Source: Antedon bifida
Taxonomy: Eukaryota; Echinodermata; Crinoidea; Comatulida; Antedonidae
Assembly (NCBI GenBank): GCA_963402885.1
Contig: OY727097.1
Coordinates: 12,710,001 to 12,774,000, forward strand
Reading direction: 5' to 3'
DNA length: 64,000 nt
In this document: one piece after another, positions 56,801 through 64,000 of the stretch
Layout of the letters: each line of letters starts with the position of its first letter
Numbering within the stretch: the stretch's first letter is position 1
Program-made: the position numbers and the translations under genes
The notes under the pieces: generated by a model
Told to the model about the DNA's origin: nothing
The model's input: the letters and a program-made list of their open reading frames with translations, nothing else
Database searches by the model: none

Positions 56801-59759
56801 GTTATTCGGATTAAATCATATATCCATTTAAGTTTGATCCTGTATTCCTAATGTATCTATGGTAATGGGAAAATTGAGAAACACATTTTCTACTGGACTT
56901 TGCGAATGTCTTTTTGGAAAAAAAAGTAACAGATTTTAGGTTTACACGATGTAAAAAATAATTAAACGTACCACTGTTCGAGGCTGTTTCGTTAGTCACA
57001 ACCTAAACGAAATAATAATTATATATTATTTAAGAAGATAAAGTCATGCTGGTTTCATAGTTTGTAATTCCAAGGTATAGAACTAGCCTAAATATTTATA
57101 TTGTATATACGTACTTTTTCCAAAGAGGACCCAACCTTACGTTCTTCTACTACAACTTCTTTTTTAACTTCTATTATCCTTTTAATATTTTCTTCGGCAT
57201 GTTTTCGAAACAATGAAGTTGGATTATCTGAAAATTAATTAAAGTTTAAATATGTTTTTACAACACACATTTTAAGATTTATTCATTGACATATACACAT
57301 TTCCCAGCAAACATAACTTATTTAAGAAAATTCAGACAGAGTTTTAGAATAAAAGGAGACAAAAGAGTACTGTACATCCTACTACAGTAGTATGGCCCTC
57401 TACCGGTAGGTAAACACAAGTTATAGATTCCATATTATCCGTTGCATACGTGTTGATACACGGATACGTATGCGTATACACGTGAGTTTGATCTCGCATC
57501 AGTACGTGTCATTTAAATTGAAAAAGGATATTAAATGGTTCCATTTGAACAGTCTGCCTTTTATAGAACTTTTTGAAAATGTTGTGCATGCGAGGCTTGT
57601 GACTAACCTGCGTTCTCATTAATTTCAGAGCCTAGCTAAAATACGGTTATAAGTTTCAAAGGGAAAAGTGTAGTAGAACATTGAATGAATAAAAATCTAA
57701 GCTGAGTTTCAATTGGCACCAACTTGGAATTGAAAATAATTGTGTTTGGGCGAGCAATATAACTTCACAAACTGTGTCGATTATTCGTCGAAATTGAAGC
57801 ACTTTCAATTGTTTGAACAATAAAATACAATTTGCTTAATACATAGTTATATTGTTCGTCGAGATAATTACATTTTGTCTTATCTCAGAGTTTATTTATA
57901 AAAACATCTCTGAGGTTCTATTTAAAAAAGAAACATATTAAAATAAAATAAGGTTATTTATTTAATGTAAGAGAAATTGGTATGATTTATTCTATAGTAA
58001 ATTAAACTTTTATTCAGAGGTATGCAGTAATATCTATGTGATGTGATGAATTGACTTCCCAACCCATTCAATGCAATACTAATTTTATTTTGTGTTTGAT
58101 GGATGGTCTACAAACGATGAGTTTTACCACTTTCTTTATCCTCTGTCCATTTGGTGAGTTCTTTAGCATTTGTTTCTACAGTTTTGATCACAGAAACACC
58201 ATCTGTGATCTCGTGGTTTTCGTTAAATCTGAAAAATAATCGAATATATACAAAACATTTAGCCATCATAGTGTGAATTATAGAAGCTCCATAATTGAAT
58301 AAATGACTAATATCTTAGGACAAGTAATGCATATTGCATTCATTTTTTAGTTTGGTTTGGTATTTATGAGAACAGAATGGACATCCAAATCTCATACGAG
58401 GCGCTAGACCTACTACTTACAGTATGTCTAGAGAAAATAACATAAATGTTACAGTTACAAATCTAAAACACCTACATTTTACAAAATAAACTAAATAATA
58501 TCTCTCTATAATCCTATATAAACTTGCACGTTATATTAACAAACTCAAAACGGGGTTCAATCCCTTGACTTTAAGATTGGAAAGCTAAAATAGCCAACTA
58601 ATCATTCAACTGGTTTTTCCCGAAATTGATATTCAAAACTTCAACAAATCATGACTAAGTTAAGATTAGGAATTTTAGATCTTGAAAACGAAAAGGGAAT
58701 ATAGACAGGGATTGAAAAGGAAAAACGAATCTGTAATGTTTTCAAATGCAACGAGGAAACACTATCGTGAACACTGTAATAAATCTCCAGAGTTATGGAA
58801 AGGGAAAGCATTTAGTAATTTTATAACATAAATACATACGTGTACAGTATTATATTAGGCCTACATCAAAAATACATTGTAAATAACATTTAAAAAACTG
58901 AAAATAATAATAATAAACAAATTCTACAGTCAAGATTAATATAAATTAATTGTTAATATTCACATCTGGAAGATGGCCTCGTTTTATACGATTTTCTATT
59001 ATTGAATAAAATGTTAATATAATAATTTTAAAAAGGGCGCCGCCTCCCGTTTCATCCAATTGCACAATTGTGAATGTAGGCCTACAATAGCATCGAAAAT
59101 GGCTCTCATACGAACTGCGCGCTTATGAACATTAACATTATGTTCGTGATATCATTCTTAATTGCTACTTACTTGTTTCCAATGCAAGCGTTGACAAGAC
59201 AAGTTTTGCCAACACCTTCCTGTCCAATTACTTTAACCATTCCAAGATTCACTTCAATTTTACCTTCTGTTAATGCTTCAATGTAAGTCTTCTCTACAAG
59301 CTTACCACGAGCAGTAATCGCATATGGAATATCTAGATCTGTTAATTATGTAATTTAATACAATGTTAAAATGAACATTACTGTTTTTGAGTAAATACAT
59401 TATAATAACGTTGGTGTACAATGCTATGAACTTTATCAAGTCTAAGCTAAACTCATTCAAAGGTGTCTCATGTTATATTGTATATTAATTCGGATTTATA
59501 ATAAGTAGCATAGATAATTAAGATACACTCAAGTCAATCGTATTCGAAGTTATAATGTGTTTGTAGCCTAATAATATTACATTACATGGTAAAACAATTA
59601 ACGTAGTATGTAATTTGATGAAATACGATCAATCACTAGAATTTATAAAAGCAATAGTAGTCTTTATTTAAAGACCAAATACATTATGCGCATGTAAGCG
59701 TGTGAAATAAAAACAAATCATACCTGGCGATGTAATATCTATGTCTGGCAATGGTCCAC
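47554..59759 (-). CDS. Roco-family GTPase with C-terminal Death domain (19 exons, 5' end missing)
   Basis: Nineteen minus-strand exons join in one frame, every junction matching in phase, giving about 840 codons. Order: short linker; Roc GTPase with P-loop GQEGVGKT, an HEITDG segment (switch I), a Lys/Glu-rich insertion, G3 DHGGQ, VYLVVFDLS and the G4-like THKGKL; COR domain; a Cys-rich exon; a mini-exon; Death domain; TAG stop. Roc-COR pairs are dimerising GTPase modules, and Death domains recruit partners in cell-death and immune signalling, so a signalling scaffold is likely; this comes from the families, not from data here. No LRR, ankyrin or kinase part is seen. The first exon found needs one base from an upstream exon, so the start codon lies further right or outside. 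Transposon pieces sit in several introns. No signal peptide or membrane segment in the part seen. Confidence 0.85.
48521..48550 (-). CDS. Roco exon 18: 30-bp linker exon
   Basis: Symmetric phase-1 exon, acceptor ATATAG, donor GTTAGT, encoding DTPSDVPQAS before the Death domain. Could be skipped in frame. Confidence 0.65.
49218..49419 (-). CDS. Roco exon 17: Cys-rich segment
   Basis: 202 bp, acceptor TTTAAAG, donor GTACGT, phase 1 out. FHRCIPCDCSETSEKKHMQ and later DMLPCNRDG resemble the Cys-His cluster found after COR in other Roco-Death proteins; metal binding is a guess. Confidence 0.85.
49719..49796 (-). CDS. Roco exon 16: post-COR linker
   Basis: 78 bp, phase 0 at both ends, acceptor ATATTAG, donor GTATGT. 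Encodes VTITRRKAIKKTIHTVCEPS then SEACKE. No domain is assigned; it preserves the frame with both neighbours. Confidence 0.75.
50242..50547 (-). CDS. Roco exon 15: COR C-terminal part
   Basis: 306 bp, acceptor ATTTCAG, donor GTATGA. KFFVPLRLS opens the COR-C subdomain and YYDLCGYLPDVVFPYLVIEF is its hallmark (F-x-x-x-x-L-P-x-x-L-F-x-x-L-I). Confidence 0.92.
50854..51036 (-). CDS. Roco exon 14: COR winged-helix part
   Basis: 183 bp, acceptor TTTTAG, donor GTATGG. NKGILDETLLRKLWEEQ and YLVELMIRLGFICRK match COR G-x-L-x-x-x-L-L-x-x-L-W and L-x-x-x-M-x-x-F-G-L-C. Confidence 0.92.
51500..51694 (-). CDS. Roco exon 13: COR domain
   Basis: 195 bp, acceptor TTTTCAG, donor GTAAGT. LLNFLYDLGDIIYMPDNE and EVVVDPMGLVKVITAFVTV are the most conserved COR signatures (F-L-H-x-L-G-x-I-x-Y-F and V-x-D-P-x-W-L-x). 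Confidence 0.92.
51826..51893 (-). repeat. Decayed tRNA-like sequence (tRNA relic or SINE head)
   Basis: Minus strand has an A-box-like TATCTGAGTTATC, then GAACGCTAGC, then the B box GGTTCGAATC in the right order and spacing. The arms do not pair well and no acceptor stem was seen, so it is not called a working tRNA. Confidence 0.35.
52163..52405 (-). CDS. Roco exon 12: end of Roc, start of COR
   Basis: 243 bp, acceptor AATTCAG, donor GTAAAT. HVHRMFAVENSEA is the Roc G5-side strand, followed by DDLKKEINKLMNQL and IPLKWMRFRCEI, the standard lead-in to the COR domain. Confidence 0.9.
52720..53215 (+). repeat. Diverged copy of the array leader block in a Roco intron
   Basis: Shares ordered patches with 22570-23085: the CTCTCATGGAC/CTCTCGTGGAC patch, GATCGATCGAAA, AAAAGTTATCGCAATAG, GCCATATAGTATTT and GTTTGTGACCTTAAATTAGA. 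This copy also carries the CCGA microsatellite block at about 52960-52985. It shows that part of the array is a dispersed mobile family. Confidence 0.75.
53792..53971 (-). CDS. Roco exon 11: Roc G4 region
   Basis: 180 bp, phase 0 at both ends, acceptor GTTTAG, donor GTATGT. VHHWTNLQFILSSILSVYSH then LPVILIVGTHKGKLGD. The G4 site is THKGKL where T/NKxD or THxD is usual, so the Asp position is Lys or offset. Confidence 0.92.
54130..54219 (-). CDS. Roco exon 10: Roc central strand
   Basis: 90 bp, phase 0 at both ends, acceptor TTTAG, donor GTAAGT. LLMTLNAVYLVVFDLSKDLN is the hydrophobic strand before the G4 region of Roc. Confidence 0.9.
54668..54843 (-). CDS. Roco exon 9: Roc G3 motif
   Basis: 176 bp, donor GTAAGT, acceptor TTTAAAAG (a weak tract). 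After an acidic helix (DKDIIQDIFEKEAEMSPLKN) comes FKIMDHGGQPIYHGILR, the Roco version of DxxGQ (DHGGQ). Confidence 0.9.
55394..55567 (+). mobile_element. LINE 3' tail inserted on the donor of Roco exon 8
   Basis: Ends AATAAAAGTGGGATGAACCC ACGTAAGAC, the same family as 3363-3940 and 46873-47039. The 13-bp duplication ACAAAACACACCT flanks it at 55381-55393 and 55568-55580. The second copy contains the exon 8 donor (bases 55573-55578). Confidence 0.8.
55579..55603 (-). CDS. Roco exon 8: mini-exon ISNVSTEE
   Basis: 25 bp, acceptor TTTTTAG, donor GTGTGT, phase 0 in and phase 1 out. The donor lies inside a LINE target duplication (see 55394-55567). Confidence 0.55.
56503..56600 (-). CDS. Roco exon 7: Lys/Glu-rich insertion, second copy
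   Basis: 98 bp, acceptor GTGCAG, donor GTACGT. Reads GNPKIAKVNVKGKIEGKEEV then VVEESKAAASFEH. It resembles exon 5 in NP start, length, core motif, phase and donor sequence. Confidence 0.72.
56972..57002 (-). CDS. Roco exon 6: mini-exon VVTNETASNS
   Basis: 31 bp, phase 0 in and phase 1 out (acceptor GTTTAG, donor GTACGT). Partner of exon 5; the exon 7-8 pair has the same phases. Confidence 0.6.
57115..57227 (-). CDS. Roco exon 5: Lys/Glu-rich insertion, first copy
   Basis: 113 bp, acceptor TTTTCAG, donor GTACGT. Reads DNPTSLFRKHAEENIKRIIE, then VKKEVVVEERKVGSSLEK. The core KEEVVVEE-like motif recurs in exon 7. Confidence 0.75.
57608..57631 (-). CDS. Roco exon 4: 24-bp mini-exon
   Basis: Encodes GSEINENA between phase-1 junctions (acceptor CTAG, donor GTTAGT). 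Kept because it preserves the frame on both sides; its small size makes it less certain. Confidence 0.45.
58128..58228 (-). CDS. Roco exon 3: switch I region of Roc
   Basis: 101 bp, acceptor TTTTTCAG, donor GTAAAA. KFNENHEITDGVSVIKTVET fits the F-x-x-x-H-x-x-T-D-G-V segment after the P-loop; the Thr is the expected Mg-coordinating residue. It ends in a charged stretch (ELTKWTEDKESG). Confidence 0.88.
59173..59338 (-). CDS. Roco exon 2: Roc P-loop
   Basis: 166 bp, acceptor AACAG, donor GTAAGT. ITARGKLVEKTYIEALTEGK leads into VNLGMVKVIGQEGVGKTCLV. GQEGVGKT is the G1 nucleotide-binding loop, in the V-I-G-Q-x-x-V-G-K-T form usual for Roco proteins. Confidence 0.92.
59724..59759 (-). CDS. Roco exon 1 of those found: linker
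   Basis: 36 bp, phase 1 at both ends, acceptor TTTTAG, donor GTATGA. Encodes GPLPDIDITSP. Symmetric phase-1 exons like this can be skipped without frame change. It implies at least one earlier exon. Confidence 0.6.
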
Positions 59760-60919
59760 CTAAAACAAAGTTAGAATATAAGGAATTTAAAGTAATAAAT
59801 TATTATAGTTTATACACAGCACAGGTACTTTCTTTTAACTAAGGATGTGGTATATAGATGTGGGTAGATTTCAGAGTAATAGAAGTGTTAGGATGATATG
59901 AATGGTATATTGTTTCCAAAGGGTAATTAAAAAGTGAATGTTAGTCAAGGGCGCGCGACACTTTATCAAAGTTCCAACCACAGTTATAATTTACACTTTA
60001 CTTCTGTAGACCAACGGGTATATCTAATAGTGGAACCACAAAAATGTAGGATAGGCTAATTTCTAATTGGCAACCAATAGGAATTCAGAATGTTTTTAGT
60101 TGTTTACTAAGATGCATACTAGCACACTTCATTGTTAAATTAGCCGTTCAATAGTACAATAGTACAAACTTTTCAATCTACCCACCAAGCCATCCCCCGG
60201 CATCATCCAACACCTAACTTAAACACATGCGCTACTCATATGTTACTCATTTTATTCGCTCATTTGGCTGGTATAATTCTGGGGAATAAATTACTTTGCC
60301 CCCAAATTCCTCAATTTACCTAACGGATGTCACTTACATCCTTACCGATATAGGCTACTTAATAACAACCATTTGATTTACTGGCTCCTGTGACAACACA
60401 CTGGACCTTTAATACAGCGATGTCATATGCGTGGTAGCCCCCAAGAGGCCAACATGTAGTTTATTATTAAGCTTTAGTAGTATAGTATTTAGCATTGCTT
60501 GTACAGTATCAGTAGAAATAAATATTATGTATTGTTAAATACAGTATGTATACTGTACTTGTGTGTAAAAAAGTAAATGTGTAAATAAAAGTACATGAAG
60601 CATTTAAGATAAAGTAAAAACCTCAAACCTCACTCACGAAACAACTTACTGGTGTAAAATGGGTGAAGCGTTGGAACCAGTTATTTGTAGAGGCATCACC
60701 CATCACCAACAAAATGTACACACTAAAAATGGCTGATTTTTATATATTTGTTAAATTGATTTGTTTCTTATAAATGCGTTAAAAAATAGTATGTATAATT
60801 ATTTTCTCAAACCCAAAGTCCACAGTATAAAATACACAGTAGCTAGTTAGGTATAAGAAATAAAAACATTGAGTAAAGATCACGGTCCTGTATGGCAAGC
60901 CTCAGCTGTCTGAAGTATT
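59760..60919. other. 5' side of the Roco gene, missing first exon(s) not found
   Basis: A minus-strand ATG frame ending at a GTAAGT donor at about 60648 was tested but splices in the wrong phase. No other candidate was found. Confidence 0.35.
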
Positions 60920-61260
60920 CAAAATATTATATTATTATATCATTTTTTTATTATATTATATATTGTATTGTAATGAATTATACGTTTTGCATTATATTAC
61001 TTGGTTTTAGCATTATATTATATCTATTTCTAATATATTATGTGAAAAATGTAACAAATTATTGACTTTTTGTATTATATTATTCGGTTTTGGCATTATA
61101 TTATGAACATTTACTATTATATTATTAATAAAATACATTATATTATAATATAATTGTATTATATTAAACGCATTTACCTTACTTTATAACATACAACATT
61201 ATTATATTATACGGATTCGTTAGTTATATTATTATTTTGTATGATGTTTATTATACGTCA
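60920..61260. repeat. ATTATATT low-complexity tract
   Basis: Dense repetition of (T)ATTATATTAT with periodic variants such as GGTTTTGGCATTATATTATG and CGGTTTTGGCATTATATTAT-like blocks. No coding potential. Confidence 0.85.
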
Positions 61261-61373
61261 CGACTTATTTCAGTTCTTCTAACTCTTTCTCTCCCTCCCC
61301 CTGCTCACTAACAATCAGCGGCAGAATCTGAATTGTGTGACTGTTGAAGAATAACTAATTATCTTTACTACGT

Positions 61374-61680
61374 ACTAGGCCTAGGCCTACTAGGGGATCT
61401 AGCCTAGACGTAGCTAGTTAGACAAGTGACCAAGGACCACCGGACAGCTACAACTAATGACTACAATACAATAATACTACTACAATAACTAATACTGCTA
61501 CTACCTAGGCCTAGCTAGTAGAGTACTAGGTAGCTACTACTAGGCTCTAGGGCGTATGTATGATGTTAACTACTAGGCCTACTAGTACTAGGCTAGGCCT
61601 AGACTTAAGTTGTAGTAGGCTAGGGCCGGGCCTGCTGCCTTAGGCTAGGCTACTACTACTACTACTAGGCAGTCAGCCCA
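61374..61680. repeat. CTAG/AGGCCT-rich tract
   Basis: Unusual density of CTAG and AGGCCT words (for example CTAGGCCTAGGCCTACTAGG), giving many short self-complementary stretches. No gene. Confidence 0.8.
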
Positions 61681-62257
61681 TGATGGGTACGAGTAAGCCA
61701 AAATTTTGGATAAGTAAACCAAAATTTGGGTACGAGCGAGTTGGCATGGGTACGGGTTGACCTGTATCCTTCTAGCTAATTGTACTAGGCCTCAAGTAAG
61801 TCTACGCTACCCAGTCCGGCTACAATATGGTTTATTTTGTTTTATAGCTTTATTGATAGCTGGGTTCAAATCTGGGTTGGGATGGCTTTTTCTCATTCAA
61901 AAACAGATTTCCTTATCATAATAAAATAATATATGAATTTATTTGTAATATTGTAATGTATACATAATATAAGTAATTGCCATTGCATTTATTATTATTT
62001 ATTATATATTATACGGTTACCCCTTAATTATACTATAGTATAATTTCCTTGTTATATTTTACAATATTTTCTTCATAATTCTACAATTTTGTCTTTCACA
62101 GCACAAATTTATCATACTGAATCATCACACACCAAGTCTCATAAATTTCTACTGTATTTGTCCAAGCTACTCCAGCTACATGGTATTGCCTTGAGGCTAA
62201 ACTACACGGTATACTGGCACTACCATTATTCCTGGCTCGTCAACCTGGACCACATAA

Positions 62258-62440
62258 GCACAGTTTCAGTTTCAGTTTATTTACCATTTCAATTTCTGAA
62301 CATAAGAGATGAACAACTTATATGGATGGATGAGCGAAGCTCGTTTACCGGTCACCCGTTAGTGCAGTAACATTACGGACAACATAAAGACAGGACAAAG
62401 GTGCAATACATGTGAACACTTGTGTTTGCAACCCCTTGGA
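62258..62440 (-). mobile_element. Probable LINE/SINE 3' end with (ACTGAA)n tail
   Basis: Minus strand reads TGGTAAATAAACTGAAACTG AAACTG, a polyadenylation-type signal and tandem tail. The open frame on the plus strand at 62089-62370 crosses it and is not considered a gene. Confidence 0.45.
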
Positions 62441-64000
62441 TAAAATAATATATTTATATAAAGGAGAAAGTTAGATATTATAATATTTCTTTTCGATCAT
62501 AGAATGATAATTTTAAAATTAATTAAATCCTAAGAAGTCATACTACTGATTCAAAATAGTGACTGACTTACACCCTGTGGTCAAGACTTGCTCTTATGCT
62601 TATTTCCTCCAACATACAGAGTACATAGGACTATTTTTATTCATAACTGTTGAATTGCATCCCAATACACAGTACCTATTGGTATTACAGTATAACTAAA
62701 AATACAAAGGCAACTAACACAGATAGTTCCATATATACAGTACTCTCTTATAAATAGATGTATCTCTCCAATCTACTCCCAACTACCTAATCTAATAATA
62801 GTACTATTAGCATACTACTATACACTTTGTAGACAAGAAGTAAGTTGTATACACCTAGAGGACTTATGGTAGTACAGTCGAACGCCCTCTCACTGGCCCG
62901 GTCAACATAATCTATACCTAGATTATTGCAGTAATTAAAGTACATTATTACAGAGATTTTTTTTTTGTTGCAGAAATCAAAGTTATGTGTATAGAAAGCA
63001 GTACTCGTATTAAAAACTAAGCAGGTTGTACTCTTGAACGCAAACTGGCAGGATATTTTGAATATTTTTTATTGTTGAAATGAATGGAATCCTAACTTCA
63101 TTTTCTACGAACTGGAGACGAAGACATATTATGACCCTTTTATTTAAATTTATTTGAATAGACCTCCATGTAAATTCATTAAAGGCTACATGATTGTTTT
63201 ATATTTTAATATGTGATACTAATAGTAGAAAATTATTGTGTATAATGAGGACTAAGAATCTGATATTCACTTGCATTCTCATCTTTTTAAAATTGTATTT
63301 ATAATGCTGGTAATGAGTTTAAAATTTAATTATATTGACTAGTTTTGATAATAATTATGTCCTTATAAATTCATTTACATTTTTTTTGTGTAATATAGTT
63401 CATATATTATGTATTAAATAAATTGGTAAGGCCCTGTACTGTTATTATTTAAGGAAAGTTTATATACACTTATTTTATGCCTACCAATATTAGTATAATT
63501 GTTTATATAAATATTTTGTCTAATTGCCTTGATTTTTTGTATAGGCCAATGGCATCAATGTTTTTCTCAAAGCAAATTAGCCTAATAATGCCACATTTAG
63601 ACACATGATTCATTGATTTCTGATATTCTGTACTTGTGTATGCATTACTAAAATAACCTAGTAGTTAATATATTTCATTTGTAATGTATGTATAAACATT
63701 CATTTTTTTTTCACATTTTTAAATTTAAACATTATTACAATACCTACCTTTCTGATATTGTTACTATTGTATGATATTTTTTGAGGCAGATTGTTTTCAA
63801 TAAAAAAAAATTTTAACAAACAATTATTTTGACTTATACTGTACTATGTTAGTTCAGGAGATGAAGTGTGTGTGGGCAGAATCTGGTGTGAGGTGTATAT
63901 TTGTCACTTTAAGACCTAAATTAGATGTTTTCTGAAGAAAAGAAGTAAAAGGATACGCTTTCAAACAACTCCAAGAAGATTCACACAAAAATAATTACTT
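62441..64000. other. Right end, nothing recognised
   Basis: AT-rich DNA with no exon, RNA gene or repeat edge that I could support. Confidence 0.4.

Noticed and set aside
58550..58570. B-box-like GGTTCAATCCC on the plus strand
   Set aside because: No A box at the right distance and no tRNA fold around it.
60649..60690. Candidate first Roco exon on the minus strand (ATG, then MGDASTNNWFQRF, GTAAGT donor)
   Set aside because: It ends in phase 0, while the next known exon needs one base from the previous exon. Other frames have stops or no fitting phase.
62089..62370. 93-codon plus-strand open frame
   Set aside because: Crosses the (ACTGAA)n tail of a minus-strand element; no motif.
1..64000. 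CRISPR array, bacterial operon, rRNA or intact tRNA genes
   Set aside because: None seen. Tandem arrays here are satellites or minisatellites without spacer structure, and gene structure is eukaryotic.

Overview
The window looks like a piece of an AT-rich invertebrate animal genome. Short coding exons with GT/AG splice sites sit in long introns among many kinds of transposon remnant. The frequent TAGGCCTA-type words, the Roco/Death/ankyrin gene content and the mix of LINE, Ty3/gypsy, Helentron-like and short inverted-repeat elements suggest a marine deuterostome, perhaps an echinoderm. That placement is inference; no marker gene proves it. All splice sites, repeat edges and domain calls below were read by eye, without alignment or database search.

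Left part (1-21 kb): a minus-strand ankyrin-repeat gene starts near 16867 and runs off the left edge. Its two complete internal exons (13275-13373 and 1606-1704) each encode exactly one 33-residue ankyrin repeat, and its introns are 3.4 and 11.6 kb. The introns hold a LINE inserted in an older LINE (3.3-4.0 kb), a 1.06-kb terminal-inverted-repeat element (4130-5189), a decayed Ty3/gypsy element with a chromodomain and no RT/RNase H (7.2-10.3 kb), and a Helentron-like 3' end (11.93 kb). Upstream of the gene is an inverted pair of 16-bp minisatellite arrays (18.7-20.3 kb).

Middle (21.3-43.1 kb): no gene was recognised. This is a composite tandem segmental array. I name its modules alpha, beta and gamma; they run alpha-beta-alpha-gamma-alpha-gamma-alpha-beta-alpha-gamma. 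Two gamma copies carry a 1.5-kb Helentron-like element, a 2-kb inverted-repeat element and a 75-bp satellite. The third gamma lacks all three and has two other inverted-repeat elements instead, so the copies act as filled and empty insertion sites for each other.

Right part (43-64 kb): a LINE reverse-transcriptase fragment and an SLC22-type transporter pseudogene (plus strand) are followed by a minus-strand Roco-family gene. I could join 19 exons (59759 down to 47554) in one reading frame: Roc GTPase, COR domain, a Cys-rich segment and a C-terminal Death domain. The first exon or exons were not found. Inside the Roc domain is a Lys/Glu-rich insertion built from what look like duplicated exon pairs. 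A LINE tail has landed on one of its splice donors, and its target-site duplication copied the donor. Roco-Death and ankyrin proteins often act in innate-immune or cell-death signalling, and the two genes lie in the same orientation, but any functional link is inference. The last 4 kb is low-complexity, CTAG-rich and AT-repeat DNA.
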